Source of the DNA: a virus
Reading direction: 5' to 3' (one strand)
DNA: 64,000 bases
IMG/VR virus record: IMGVR_UViG_3300028883_000005
Location: 1 to 64,000 of that record
Shown: positions 13,679 through 22,064 of the stretch, one piece after another
Numbering within the stretch: position 1 is the first letter of the stretch
How the letters are laid out: every line of letters starts with the position of its first letter
Notes under the pieces: model-generated
Seen by the model: the letters and a program-made list of their open reading frames with translations, nothing else
The model's database searches: none
Told to the model about the DNA's origin: nothing
Made by a program: the position numbers and the translations under genes

Positions 13679-15196
13679 ATGAGAAACACGGAACTTGAAA
13701 TTAGAATACTAGATAGCGTACACAGTAAAGTGGTAAACAAAACCACCGCTGAGTTTCTAGGTCCGGTTTTATCTTATGAGGTGGTTAATCAGAGACCTGG
13801 TCCTAGGGGACCAATCTTAAAAATACGAAGAAGAAGCCTACTACATAAAGATTTATTTCCTACAGGGTTGATCCCTAGAATAAAAGAATTGTACGGTAGT
13901 GAGATCAAAATCTATGAAGAAGATGAATTTGAGATAGAACAACCAGAAGCCCTAAAAAAACTAAATGGAATTCTTTACAAAAACTACCAGGCGGAGGCAA
14001 TCCAAAAAGCTATCTTACACCGAAGAGGGGTCATAGATGCCCCTGCTAGATCAGGAAAGACAGTAATTGCCGCGGGCATTATATCTACAGTACAGAGTAC
14101 TTTCGACTGCCCCTCCTTGTTCTTGGTGAACACTAAAGATATATTGTATCAAACTAAAGAGGCTTTTGATTCATACGGAATACCTTGTGGACTTATGGGA
14201 GACGGGAATAAAGATTTAGATTCTAAAAATATAATCGCAACCTTTCAAACTATGAAAGAATACACAGATGTGGATTATTTATCCAGATTTGGAATTATAA
14301 TTGTTGACGAAGCTCACCATGCGAGCAAAGAGGGTGGGGCATATTGGAAAATATTGATGAGTTCCTTAGCCCCTTTTAAAATAGGTTTAACAGCTTCCGT
14401 ACCTAGTAAAGAAGAAAAAAGAATCGTGATGGAAGCAATCCTAGGTCCTGTAATCTACAAAGTACCTCAATCTAAAGCTAAAGAAATGGGGGCAACAGTG
14501 AAGGCCAAACTTAAATTTATCAAAGCTCCTGAGGTTTCAACCTTCGTTAAAAAGATGGCTTATCAAGACGCCTATCAAAAAGGAATCATCGAAAACAGAT
14601 CCTTAAATCGGCTTATCGTGAATACAGCCGCGGAGTACATTCAAGAAGGAAGCACTGTACTGATTTTAGTCACTAGAGTTCAACATGGTTTTCATTTAGA
14701 AAAAATCTTTAATCTTCTTTTCCCCCAGTATGAGGTACCTTTCCTATGCGGAGGGCTAGATAGTGGAACTAGAACTTATTTAGACTTTCTAAAAAAGAGA
14801 CTGATCAGATATGAAAATAAAGGTAAATTCCCTCCAAATATGAGAGAAACTATCGACCAAGAAATTTGCAAGATTAAAGAAATCGAGGCTAAGATAAAAG
14901 CAAGGTCAAAGAACAGAAATAAATACCGCCACGCTTTTATCAAGAAAGAAATACCTTGTGTGGTGGCTACTAACATATGGAATGAAGGAGTGAACATACC
15001 TTCACTTAATGTGATAATAAACGCTGGCGGGGGAAAGAGCGAAATAAAAACTATCCAGGCATCTAGCAGATCCTTAACTGCTGCTCCTGGAAAAGAAGAA
15101 GGAATTATAGTAGATATCTTCAATCCTCTTCATAAATCTTTTATTGAGCATTTCGGTCATCGCATAAGCACTTATTGTGATTTAGGGTGGATGTAA
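13679..15196 (+). CDS. Superfamily 2 DNA helicase (UvsW/RecG-like ATPase)
   Basis: 505 aa. Walker A APARSGKT at 121-128, DEAH at 210-213, TAS (motif III) at 238-240, and a C-terminal helicase lobe with VVATNIWNEGVNIPSLNVII and an SSRSLTAAPGK motif VI-like stretch. The N-terminal 100 residues resemble the small beta domain of UvsW-type enzymes. Likely remodels forks and D-loops in recombination-dependent replication. The ATG at 13679 follows an AAGTGA; a GTG at 13670 is an alternative. It opens the replication block, just after repeat R2. Confidence 0.85.
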   Translation: MRNTELEIRILDSVHSKVVNKTTAEFLGPVLSYEVVNQRPGPRGPILKIRRRSLLHKDLFPTGLIPRIKELYGSEIKIYEEDEFEIEQPEALKKLNGILYKNYQAEAIQKAILHRRGVIDAPARSGKTVIAAGIISTVQSTFDCPSLFLVNTKDILYQTKEAFDSYGIPCGLMGDGNKDLDSKNIIATFQTMKEYTDVDYLSRFGIIIVDEAHHASKEGGAYWKILMSSLAPFKIGLTASVPSKEEKRIVMEAILGPVIYKVPQSKAKEMGATVKAKLKFIKAPEVSTFVKKMAYQDAYQKGIIENRSLNRLIVNTAAEYIQEGSTVLILVTRVQHGFHLEKIFNLLFPQYEVPFLCGGLDSGTRTYLDFLKKRLIRYENKGKFPPNMRETIDQEICKIKEIEAKIKARSKNRNKYRHAFIKKEIPCVVATNIWNEGVNIPSLNVIINAGGGKSEIKTIQASSRSLTAAPGKEEGIIVDIFNPLHKSFIEHFGHRISTYCDLGWM

Positions 15197-15207
15197 AAGG
15201 AGGAAAC

Positions 15208-15420
15208 ATGAAAGAGTATGAAGAAACACACATGGATGGGCTAATCTCTATAGAGCATGAAATGCAACCCGGAGCTTTCTTCGGAGACATAGGAATTCAA
15301 ATTGCTAAAGATGGCAGAATCTGGGTGTGCATTGACGGTAGGGCTTTTCTCAGATTCTCACCTAAGAAGTACACAAACCCGCAGAGACCTGAAAAGCAGT
15401 TTAGAACTGAGATTTCATAG
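15208..15420 (+). CDS. Small hypothetical protein, 70 aa
   Basis: ATG at 15208 behind AAAGGAGG. It contains a beta-rich stretch with GIQIAKDGRIWVCIDGRAFL. Lies between helicase and primase, so a replication-accessory role is possible but not shown. Confidence 0.6.
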   Translation: MKEYEETHMDGLISIEHEMQPGAFFGDIGIQIAKDGRIWVCIDGRAFLRFSPKKYTNPQRPEKQFRTEIS

Positions 15421-15429
15421 GTTAAATTT

Positions 15430-16347
15430 ATGGAAAAAGCAGACATTAGAAATTTTGATGTTATATCTTATCTCAAAACTAAAGGAATCTCCATATATTA
15501 TGAGGGCAAAAATGTAAGCCCTGGCTGGATAGGTATAAAATGTGTTTGGTGTTCTGATAAAAGCAATCACTTAGGGATCAACCTTAGATCTAAAGCTCTA
15601 AAATGCTGGAAGTGCAAGAAAACAGGAACTGTTCTTAACCTGATACAGACTTTAGAACAGTGCTCCTGGGACCAAGCCGAAGACATTTGCCTAAAGTATT
15701 TCGAATACTACATACCAGAAAAAATAACCACATTTGTTCCTAAAATAAAACCCGAAGATGTTCTTCCTAAACAAGCTTTTAAAGAACCATTACAGATGCA
15801 TATTGACTACCTTAAAGGTAGAAATTTCGATGTGTCTGAGATACGAAGAAAATATCAGATACTATTTACAGATCATAGAGCTGGCAGATTAAAATTTAGA
15901 ATCATTGTTCCTGTTATTATGGACAGAACTATAGTGAGTTTCACCGCCAGAGATGTTACAGGGTCCGCAGAGCTTAGATATATTGACTCTAAAAAAGAAG
16001 AGTTTCTAGTAGATCCAGACTCTGTTTTTTACAACATAGACACAGTATCAGATACAGCCTTTATTGTGGAGGGAGTAACAGATGTTTGGAGGTTAGGTGA
16101 TGGGGCCTGTGCCACATTAGGAACAGAGTTTAATAACCATCACATTCATGCTTTAGTATCTAGAGGGGTAAAAAGAGCTTTCTGGATCTATGATCCTGAA
16201 CCTGAGGCACAAAAGCTGGCAAAGAGAGGAACAAGCATGTTATCTGTTTCGATACCTCAGGTGGAAAACATAGAACTAAACAGTGGAGATCCTGGCTCTT
16301 TATCTCCTAGAGAAGCTTATAATTTAAAAAGAGATCTGCTTAGATGA
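15430..16347 (+). CDS. DnaG-like DNA primase, 305 aa
   Basis: The N-terminal zinc ribbon has C38/C41, H47 and C59/C62 (CVWC, NHLGIN, CWKC), as in CHC2 primases. The Toprim domain has EG at 214-215 (IVEGVTDVW) and D-P-E at 255-257 (IYDPEPE). At 305 residues it is shorter than bacterial DnaG and lacks the helicase-binding C-terminus, as is common in phage primases. It makes RNA primers for the DnaB-like helicase encoded at 17743. The gene ends just before the long-hairpin region. Confidence 0.85.
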   Translation: MEKADIRNFDVISYLKTKGISIYYEGKNVSPGWIGIKCVWCSDKSNHLGINLRSKALKCWKCKKTGTVLNLIQTLEQCSWDQAEDICLKYFEYYIPEKITTFVPKIKPEDVLPKQAFKEPLQMHIDYLKGRNFDVSEIRRKYQILFTDHRAGRLKFRIIVPVIMDRTIVSFTARDVTGSAELRYIDSKKEEFLVDPDSVFYNIDTVSDTAFIVEGVTDVWRLGDGACATLGTEFNNHHIHALVSRGVKRAFWIYDPEPEAQKLAKRGTSMLSVSIPQVENIELNSGDPGSLSPREAYNLKRDLLR

Positions 16348-16364
16348 AAGCCGAAAAAAACCCC

Positions 16365-16394
16365 TTGACATTCCACTTGCATATGTTTTATTTT
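16365..16394 (+). promoter_or_regulatory. Promoter upstream of the long hairpin
   Basis: TTGACA (16365-16370) and TATTTT (16389-16394) with an 18-base spacer. A start about seven bases on would begin the transcript at the 5' arm of the hairpin (16403). It lacks the TTTATC box of the other plus-strand promoters. Confidence 0.55.
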
Positions 16395-16402
16395 GTATAT
16401 GC

Positions 16403-16505
16403 ATTTGGAAACTTTTGTGGGGGATTGACCTTCTCTCCTTTGTTAGCTGCCTCGACCCCAGCTTATACAAAACCCCTGGTCGATCCTCCGCAAAAGTTTC
16501 TAAAT
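16403..16505 (+). ncRNA. Long hairpin RNA candidate
   Basis: 16403-16430 pairs with 16478-16505 over 28 consecutive base pairs, four of them G-U. The 47-base apical part holds a second hairpin (AGCTG 16445-16449 with CAGCT 16459-16463, and TGT/ACA outside). The loop CGACCCC (16453-16459) could pair with GGGGTCG at 16511-16517, a possible pseudoknot. Nothing coding fits here. It could be a small RNA, an initiation hairpin for replication or an attenuator before the gene at 16547. Confidence 0.6.
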
Positions 16506-16546
16506 TTTATGGGGTCGGATCTTTCCTTATTATCTTCACGTTCTAG

Positions 16547-17746
16547 ATGGTAACAGATATGGAATACAGAGAACTTCTGTGTGAGAGAATACTTTTGATG
16601 GTAAAAATAAGCCCTGTAGGATTTATAGGAGATAACGAAATTCTGTCTCTAATTTTAGGGGAACAGGTGGAGGAGGTGTCTTCTGTTCTTTTAGAAATGG
16701 TAGAAACAGGTCTTGTGTTCCGTTGGTTTGATAAAGACAGCAGTACTCGTGTGCTTTCCTTGTATTCTCCAGAAGAAGAAGAAAAGTTCACCTCCAAAGA
16801 AAAGAAAGAAAGAAGCAAAGAAAGAAAAGAAATATATACCTATTTATCTTCATATTATCTAAGAAATAAAAGTTTGCTTCGCAAACTTTTATTCTTACAT
16901 AATACTCAGAAAACAGGTATTAAAGGATTCTGCAAATCCTCGGAGCTCGCCCAAGAGGAGGAGTTTGCAGAAGAAGAAACAGTCCTCACACCTGCTCCTA
17001 AAAAGGAGAAAATGATTGTTCCAGGAACAATAACCTCTATAGTAAATTTTTGGAACAATCTAGGATTAAAAACCTGTTATATTAAAGATACAGAGGTATT
17101 TCGTAAAACTTGGAAAAAAATAAATGATGCAAAAAGAGGAACCCTGTTTTCAAATGATACTAGATTACAAAACAGGAGGTTCTCCTCAGAAGAAATAACA
17201 GAGTCCATCAAGAACTTCTCTTTAGCTACTTTAGATTCACATTACTTTCCTGTTCCTAACTCCCCTCTAAAAAATATCTATTTAAAAACAACATTGGAAT
17301 CCTTCCTGTATAACCCCTTCGCTAAGTCTGTGGAAGGTTTAAGCTATCTGTTAAAATTCCAAGAAAAGCCCAGATTATTAGAAACCTCAATACCTCTGTT
17401 AGAAGATAAGTATCCTAAGATAACTAAAATATATCAAAGTTTTTACTCTAATAAAGCACTAGGAGGAACTTTAAAAGAAGATAAGATTTCTCCTAAAGAG
17501 AAGAACAAGTTTATAGACGGTGCCAATAAAACCGTAGATTTCTTCAAAGAAAACAGAAACAGATTTCTAAATTACTCTGTAATGGGCGGTGTTAATACAG
17601 AGAAAATGGCTCGTTGGGTGTGTGAATCTATCGAGAATGACATTGAAGATGGGAGAGTTTCTTTATCTCCTGGTTTCTTTTGTTCTGATTATACTTTTTC
17701 GAGAAGATTACCTGCTTATTTAGTTAAACAAGGAATTTGGGAATGA
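16547..17746 (+). CDS. Possible replication initiator or helicase loader, 399 aa
   Basis: No motif is diagnostic. Residues about 1-70 look like a winged helix (helices ending in VSSVLLEMVETGLVFRWF). Residues 80-110 are very charged, and the rest is helical with a VNFWNNLGLKT stretch seen in phage replication proteins with a C-terminal helical domain. It lies between primase and DnaB-like helicase and overlaps the helicase start as ATGA, the position of loaders/initiators in many phages. The function is inferred from context. No clear ribosome site precedes the ATG at 16547. Confidence 0.5.
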   Translation: MVTDMEYRELLCERILLMVKISPVGFIGDNEILSLILGEQVEEVSSVLLEMVETGLVFRWFDKDSSTRVLSLYSPEEEEKFTSKEKKERSKERKEIYTYLSSYYLRNKSLLRKLLFLHNTQKTGIKGFCKSSELAQEEEFAEEETVLTPAPKKEKMIVPGTITSIVNFWNNLGLKTCYIKDTEVFRKTWKKINDAKRGTLFSNDTRLQNRRFSSEEITESIKNFSLATLDSHYFPVPNSPLKNIYLKTTLESFLYNPFAKSVEGLSYLLKFQEKPRLLETSIPLLEDKYPKITKIYQSFYSNKALGGTLKEDKISPKEKNKFIDGANKTVDFFKENRNRFLNYSVMGGVNTEKMARWVCESIENDIEDGRVSLSPGFFCSDYTFSRRLPAYLVKQGIWE

Positions 17747-19290
17747 TATACACCAGAAACAAGATAAGCTCTGAAAGAGAAAAAGATTTAATGATCGGTC
17801 TTATAGCCGATACCAGGTTCTGTAGGGAGGTTATGCCCTCAGTAAAAAAGGACCTTCTTCAAGTAGATCAGTTTAAAGTCATATTGGATTGGATTCAAGA
17901 CTACTACAAAAAATATGATGAGGCTCCTAAAGAAAATATAGAGAAAATCTACATCGCTAAGAGACAAGAATTAGATCAAGCCTTAGGAGACAACATAGAA
18001 ATATTCCTAAGAACTTTATCTAAAAAGCTCGAAGGGATGGAGAGCTTCAACACAGATTATTATTCAGATGAAAGCATTAAGTATCTCAAGGAAAGGAACC
18101 TTCAGGTTTTACTTTCCAGAGCTCAAGGTCTTATAGATATAGGTAATGTAGACGAGGCAGAGCAGGTTTTTTCTACTTATAGGAAGGTTGCTAGAACAAC
18201 GAGCAAATGGATAAACCCACTATCTAAAGAGTTTGTAGAATCTGTTCTGTTTAAAGAAGAGGAATATCTATTTCAGTTCCCTGGAGCAGTGGGTGCTTTA
18301 CTAGGTAAGCTCAAGAGAAAACAGCTCGTAGCTGTTTTAGCACCAATGAAAAGAGGAAAGACCTGGTGGATGCTCGAAGCTTTATGGTTGCTCGCCTCTA
18401 ATCACCTCAAAGCTGTTCTAATTTCCCTAGAAATGGATGAAGAGGAAATAGGAAGCAGAAGTTTTAAAAGAATAACCGGAATGGATTATGAGAAGGAAGA
18501 AATTACAATACCCGTTTTCGACTGTTTGAGAAACCAAAAAAACAGATGTAATCTGCCAATAAGAGAATCCAATTCTGATGGCCTTCCTTTAGATGAACTA
18601 GATATGCCTCCAGCATATAGCGAAAAGTACAATCACACCCCCTGCTCTGCATGTAGAGATAAAAAAGATGGAAATTTCATACCTGGTATTTGGTATGTCA
18701 AAAGGACTTCTCCTAAAATAGATTATTCTAATCTGACTTCTACTTTGAAATCGTTTGAAGAAAGTTTTGGAGATAATATACGGATAATTAGTTATCCTAT
18801 GAATACTGCTAATATAAGCGATGTAAAAAGAGATTTGGATCTTCTAGAGTATACAGAAGGGTTCGTTCCTGATGGCATTGTTTTGGACTATGCAGATATT
18901 TTAGGACCTGAAGATTCTAGATTGGTAGGAAGAGATAGCATCAACCAAACTTGGAAGATGCTGAAAAACCTAGCTCAAGAGAGAAACTCTTTAGTAATCA
19001 CGGCAACACAAAGCAATAGAGGTAGCATGGATAGAAGGAGGGTTAAGCCTACGGATACTAGTGAGGACATTCGAAAGCTAGCCCATGTGAACTTAATGGT
19101 ATCTCTTAATCAAACTCCTAGGGAAAAGAGAAGAGGATTAATGAGACTAGGAGTATCCGTAGCTCGTGGTGTGGAATTTGACGAGCTACAAGAGGTGCTT
19201 GTAGTTCAGGAACTTTCAATTGGTCAGCCCTTTTTAGATTCTGAAGTGCCTGGCTTTTTAGAAGATGAAGGAGAAAATCATGAAGATTAG
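17743..19290 (+). CDS. DnaB-like replicative helicase, 515 aa
   Basis: RecA-fold ATPase with Walker A APMKRGKT (200-207), a following LISLEMDEEE (H1a), Walker B IVLDYADIL around D382, and a TATQSNRG motif H3-like stretch. An insert carries four Cys (about 261, 269, 301, 304) in CLRNQKNRC and CSAC, a likely zinc site absent from bacterial DnaB. The N-terminal 150 residues are helical. It unwinds the fork with the primase at 15430. Start at the ATG at 17743, overlapping the previous stop. Confidence 0.85.
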   Translation: MIYTRNKISSEREKDLMIGLIADTRFCREVMPSVKKDLLQVDQFKVILDWIQDYYKKYDEAPKENIEKIYIAKRQELDQALGDNIEIFLRTLSKKLEGMESFNTDYYSDESIKYLKERNLQVLLSRAQGLIDIGNVDEAEQVFSTYRKVARTTSKWINPLSKEFVESVLFKEEEYLFQFPGAVGALLGKLKRKQLVAVLAPMKRGKTWWMLEALWLLASNHLKAVLISLEMDEEEIGSRSFKRITGMDYEKEEITIPVFDCLRNQKNRCNLPIRESNSDGLPLDELDMPPAYSEKYNHTPCSACRDKKDGNFIPGIWYVKRTSPKIDYSNLTSTLKSFEESFGDNIRIISYPMNTANISDVKRDLDLLEYTEGFVPDGIVLDYADILGPEDSRLVGRDSINQTWKMLKNLAQERNSLVITATQSNRGSMDRRRVKPTDTSEDIRKLAHVNLMVSLNQTPREKRRGLMRLGVSVARGVEFDELQEVLVVQELSIGQPFLDSEVPGFLEDEGENHED

Positions 19291-19648
19291 TGTATGCAAA
19301 ATATTTGAGTTTCACGCCGCACATCACCTCCCTCATTACTCTGGCAAATGTAGAGAGGTTCATGGTCATTCCTACACACTTGAGATTGAGATAAGTGGAG
19401 AGGTGGGCGCTTGGACTGGAATGATATGCGACTTCTCTGAGCTTAAAAAGAAAGTTGAGGGTGCTATTATTTTCCATTTAGATCACAAAGATCTGAATAT
19501 ACTGATGGAAAACCCCACCGCCGAAAAAACTGTGGAGCTTATTGTGAGTAGGAAAAATCAGTATGTTCCAGACGGTGCAGAGCTAGAAAGGGTTCGTCTT
19601 TACGAGACCCGCACAAGTTTTGCAGAGTGGAGGAGGGAACAACAATGA
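19280..19648 (+). CDS. queD: 6-carboxy-tetrahydropterin synthase (QueD)
   Basis: 122 aa. FHAAHHL at 11-17, C24 as the catalytic Cys, HGH at 28-30 for zinc with the upstream His, LDHKDLN at 67-73 and the ETRTSFAEW end, all as in QueD of the T-fold family. It converts dihydroneopterin triphosphate into 6-carboxy-tetrahydropterin, the second step of preQ0 synthesis. AAGGAG lies six bases before the ATG. It opens the deazaguanine cluster, overlaps queE (ATGA), and follows the replicative helicase closely. Confidence 0.9.
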   Translation: MKISVCKIFEFHAAHHLPHYSGKCREVHGHSYTLEIEISGEVGAWTGMICDFSELKKKVEGAIIFHLDHKDLNILMENPTAEKTVELIVSRKNQYVPDGAELERVRLYETRTSFAEWRREQQ

Positions 19649-20328
19649 ACAGAGGTAAAACAGACTTTTGCTCAGCTCCTTTATGGGAGGTTTTCACTTC
19701 TATAGACGGTGAAGTGAACAATATAGGTCAAGGGGTTTTGAGTAAATTCATAAGAGTAGCAGGATGCAATCTCCACTGCTCTTGGTGTGACACTAAAATA
19801 ACGCAAACGGTTCCTAAAGAAGCTTCTTGGGAAAACTCTGCAAGTATGATGAGATCTGGTATTATAGGCAGAGACCACGTTCAGAAATACACCATCACAG
19901 GGGGCGAGCCGCTTCTTTACCCAGAGTGGGTTAGAGAAGTGGTGAACACTCTAGTAGCTCTGGGTAAGAGCGTGTCTGTAGAAACAAACGGTTCTAGAGT
20001 TCTAGTACCAGGATTAGACTGCTGCTGGGTGATAGACGATAAGCCGCCTTCTTCAGGTCATCTGGGTAGTTTTGTATACAGCAATTTGTGTACGATGAGA
20101 GAAGGAAGAGACTGGATTAAAATTGTAATAGCAACACAAGAAGATTTAGAATGGGCTATCGAGGAGACTAAATATATAAGTAGCAGGATTGGTAAGGCAA
20201 ACATCGCTTGGAGCTTATCTGAAACTTGTGAGGTTGAAGCTAAACATATCATTAGCGTTTTACTGGAAGAAAGCCTGCATTATGTTAGAATTAATGCCCA
20301 GCTTCATAAGTACTTAGGATTATTGTAA
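19645..20328 (+). CDS. queE: 7-carboxy-7-deazaguanine synthase (QueE, radical SAM)
   Basis: 227 aa. The cluster-binding CxxxCxxC is C41, C45, C48 (CNLHCSWC), followed by TITGGEPLLY, a SVETNGS strand and DDKPPSSG, all typical of QueE. It contracts the ring of 6-carboxy-tetrahydropterin to 7-carboxy-7-deazaguanine. The N-terminal VFTSIDGEVNNIGQG fits the family's substrate side. Translationally coupled to queD. Confidence 0.9.
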   Translation: MNRGKTDFCSAPLWEVFTSIDGEVNNIGQGVLSKFIRVAGCNLHCSWCDTKITQTVPKEASWENSASMMRSGIIGRDHVQKYTITGGEPLLYPEWVREVVNTLVALGKSVSVETNGSRVLVPGLDCCWVIDDKPPSSGHLGSFVYSNLCTMREGRDWIKIVIATQEDLEWAIEETKYISSRIGKANIAWSLSETCEVEAKHIISVLLEESLHYVRINAQLHKYLGLL

Positions 20329-20343
20329 ATAAAAATCTAAAGA

Positions 20344-20378
20344 TTTATCTTGCAAACCGCCTAATTGCTTGTTACATT
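20344..20378 (+). promoter_or_regulatory. TTTATC-family promoter 5
   Basis: TTTATC (20344-20349), TTGCAA (-35), 17 bases, TACATT (-10, 20373-20378). It restarts transcription inside the deazaguanine cluster, before the GC-rich gene at 20484. Confidence 0.75.
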
Positions 20379-20394
20379 GTAAGTAACTTTTAGG

Positions 20395-20450
20395 AGGGCA
20401 ATCTCTTCAGAGAAGAGTCGAGGCAGCAGAAATACAATCCTCATCGCCCT
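20395..20450 (+). promoter_or_regulatory. Possible folded leader of the 20484 gene
   Basis: AGGGC (20395-20399) can pair with GCCCT (20446-20450), enclosing a good hairpin CTCTTC/GAAGAG (20403-20417) and a weaker GAGG/CCTC one (20420-20442). The leader is about 100 bases long. Support is moderate because the outer and third helices are short. Confidence 0.35.
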
Positions 20451-20483
20451 ATCCTTACTAACTTCATTACAAGGAGGAATATT

Positions 20484-21098
20484 ATGTTGAGCCCAGAATT
20501 CTGCAATGCAACATCCGTTCGGAAAGAGATTGGCGCGCTGAACAAGTGCGGCGTGCTGGCCGAAAAAGTGAAAGCTGTCGGAGTGGCCAAGAAGGAGTTG
20601 GTGGAGTCTTTCCTGAAGGCCGTGGAATCGGTTCCCGAGGGCACCGAGGAAGCCAAGAAGATCCCTGCTTCCGTCATCAAGCTCTACAATGAAATCGTTG
20701 AAGGTGTTGATCCTTCGCCGGAAGAGCAGGAAAAGCTCAAGGCCGCCAAGACCAAGAAGAAGGACGCCAAGCCCCGCGGCCCCAGCAATGAAGCCAAAGC
20801 TCTGGAAATTTTCACCGAATCTTTCAAGGCCGGCCTGGACGACGCAGCAATCAAGGCCAAGATGACCGAGTACTTCAAACCGTACTATGAAGCTCGTGGA
20901 AAGGGGGATCAACCGGATTTCATCGAGAAGCGGGTGGGCATCTATACCAACATTGCCAAGAAGCAATACTTTGCCGCCCATCCCGACGAGGCTCCCAAAA
21001 AAGAGGAAAAGCCTCCGAAGAAGGAAACTGCCAAAAAGGATGCCGCCAAAGACGAGAAGGCCGCCACCGGCGAAGAGGAAGCGCCCACGGAGGGGTAG
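20484..21098 (+). CDS. Lys/Ala-rich probable nucleoid-type protein, 204 aa
   Basis: Residues 1-160 are helical; the last 40 are a disordered Lys/Glu/Pro/Ala tail (KKEEKPPKKETAKKDAAKD, then acidic). The gene is strikingly GC-rich with AAG, GCC and GAG codons, unlike the AT-rich genes on both sides, and has its own promoter, long leader and AAGGAGGAA site, which points to high expression. It sits between queE and folE. A DNA-coating or processing protein is conceivable, but no family is recognised. The folE ribosome site lies in its last codons. Confidence 0.6.
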   Translation: MLSPEFCNATSVRKEIGALNKCGVLAEKVKAVGVAKKELVESFLKAVESVPEGTEEAKKIPASVIKLYNEIVEGVDPSPEEQEKLKAAKTKKKDAKPRGPSNEAKALEIFTESFKAGLDDAAIKAKMTEYFKPYYEARGKGDQPDFIEKRVGIYTNIAKKQYFAAHPDEAPKKEEKPPKKETAKKDAAKDEKAATGEEEAPTEG

Positions 21099-21099
21099 A

Positions 21100-21690
21100 A
21101 TGGACCGGAGCCTAACTGAGCAATATCTTCAGAAGGCTTTAACTGAGGGGTTGGGGCTTGATATTAAAGACCCCAACCTCTCAGGAACTCCTGGGCGCAT
21201 CGCTAAGATGTGGACCCAGGAGTTTTTCTCCTCTTTAGAGCATCCTGAAGGTTTCGACAATCTCACTTCCTTTCCTAATGATAGGGAGTATGATCAAATA
21301 ATCCTATTAGATAAGATCCATTTCGTTTCCATGTGTTCCCATCACTTTCTGCCCTTCGCTGGTATAGCTTGGTTAGGTTATATACCTAAAGGGCAACTCG
21401 CTGGAGCTTCAAAGCCTTCACGCCTGATTAACTTTTACTCCAAGAAACCGCAGCTTCAAGAACACCTCTCTCATGAGATTATCGATTGTTTCAATGAAAA
21501 GATAGAACCTCAAGGATGCATTGTTGTAATGCGTGGTATCCATGGCTGCATGAGTAATCGAGGGGCCCTCCAGTATAATGGAAGTGGTATGACAACCTCC
21601 GCAGTTAGCGGTGTTTTCAGAGATGACAGCAAGGCTAGGTCTGAGGTTATGGACCTAATAAAAATATCCTTAATGATCCACGAATTGTAA
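21100..21690 (+). CDS. folE: GTP cyclohydrolase I (FolE)
   Basis: 196 aa. Zinc ligands C79, H82 and C150 lie in the signature blocks SMCSHHFLPF and RGIHGCMSNRG; GYIPKGQLAGASKPSRL and the QLQEHLSHEI helix are also classic. It makes dihydroneopterin triphosphate from GTP, the entry step for QueD. The frame is open far upstream but the ATG at 21100 has GGAGGGG four bases before it. Supplying a FolE suggests that pathway flux, not just a scavenged precursor, matters to the phage. Confidence 0.92.
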   Translation: MDRSLTEQYLQKALTEGLGLDIKDPNLSGTPGRIAKMWTQEFFSSLEHPEGFDNLTSFPNDREYDQIILLDKIHFVSMCSHHFLPFAGIAWLGYIPKGQLAGASKPSRLINFYSKKPQLQEHLSHEIIDCFNEKIEPQGCIVVMRGIHGCMSNRGALQYNGSGMTTSAVSGVFRDDSKARSEVMDLIKISLMIHEL

Positions 21691-21713
21691 TCCTTCCATC
21701 AGGGGGTCGAAGC

Positions 21714-22064
21714 ATGGATAATAAAATCTACGCTCGAATCATCATTAATTTTCAATTTGAAGCTTTACACTCTTGGCCGGGGTGTTCTCTTTTGGACGTA
21801 AGTTTCCTTAAGAACGCCCATCGCCATGTTTTTCATGTAGAGATGAAAAAATTGGTGATGCATGACGATCGAGATATAGAATTTATACACTTCAAAAGAG
21901 AGGTTTTGAGGTGGGTGAGAGAGAACTGGGAAGAAAAAGATCTAGAATCTAAATCCTGCGAAATGATCGCTACCCATCTTCTTCTCTTATTTGAATGTGA
22001 CTATGTAAAAGTAATGGAGGACGGAGAAAATGGAGCAGAAGTCTTCAAGGATCATAATAATTGA
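21714..22064 (+). CDS. Second QueD-like T-fold protein, 116 aa
   Basis: A strand with NFQFEALHSWP, then FLKNAHRHVFHVEM and HDDRDIEFIHF, and a later SCEMIATHLLLLF with EDGENGA. This matches the PTPS/QueD-like proteins carried by many phages: H19 and H36/H38 could bind metal, while the QueD catalytic Cys context (GKCxxxHGH) is missing. It may act on a pterin or deazapurine intermediate or assist the neighbouring radical SAM enzyme. GGGGGTCGA precedes the ATG at 21714. Confidence 0.65.
   Translation: MDNKIYARIIINFQFEALHSWPGCSLLDVSFLKNAHRHVFHVEMKKLVMHDDRDIEFIHFKREVLRWVRENWEEKDLESKSCEMIATHLLLLFECDYVKVMEDGENGAEVFKDHNN

Noticed and set aside
16344-16553. 69-residue frame across the gap after primase
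   Set aside because: It runs across the promoter and long hairpin and ends in an unlikely Ser-rich tail.
20887-21099. N-terminal extension of FolE
   Set aside because: Reads the Lys-rich gene out of frame as Arg/Pro-rich sequence; FolE homology begins at the ATG at 21100.
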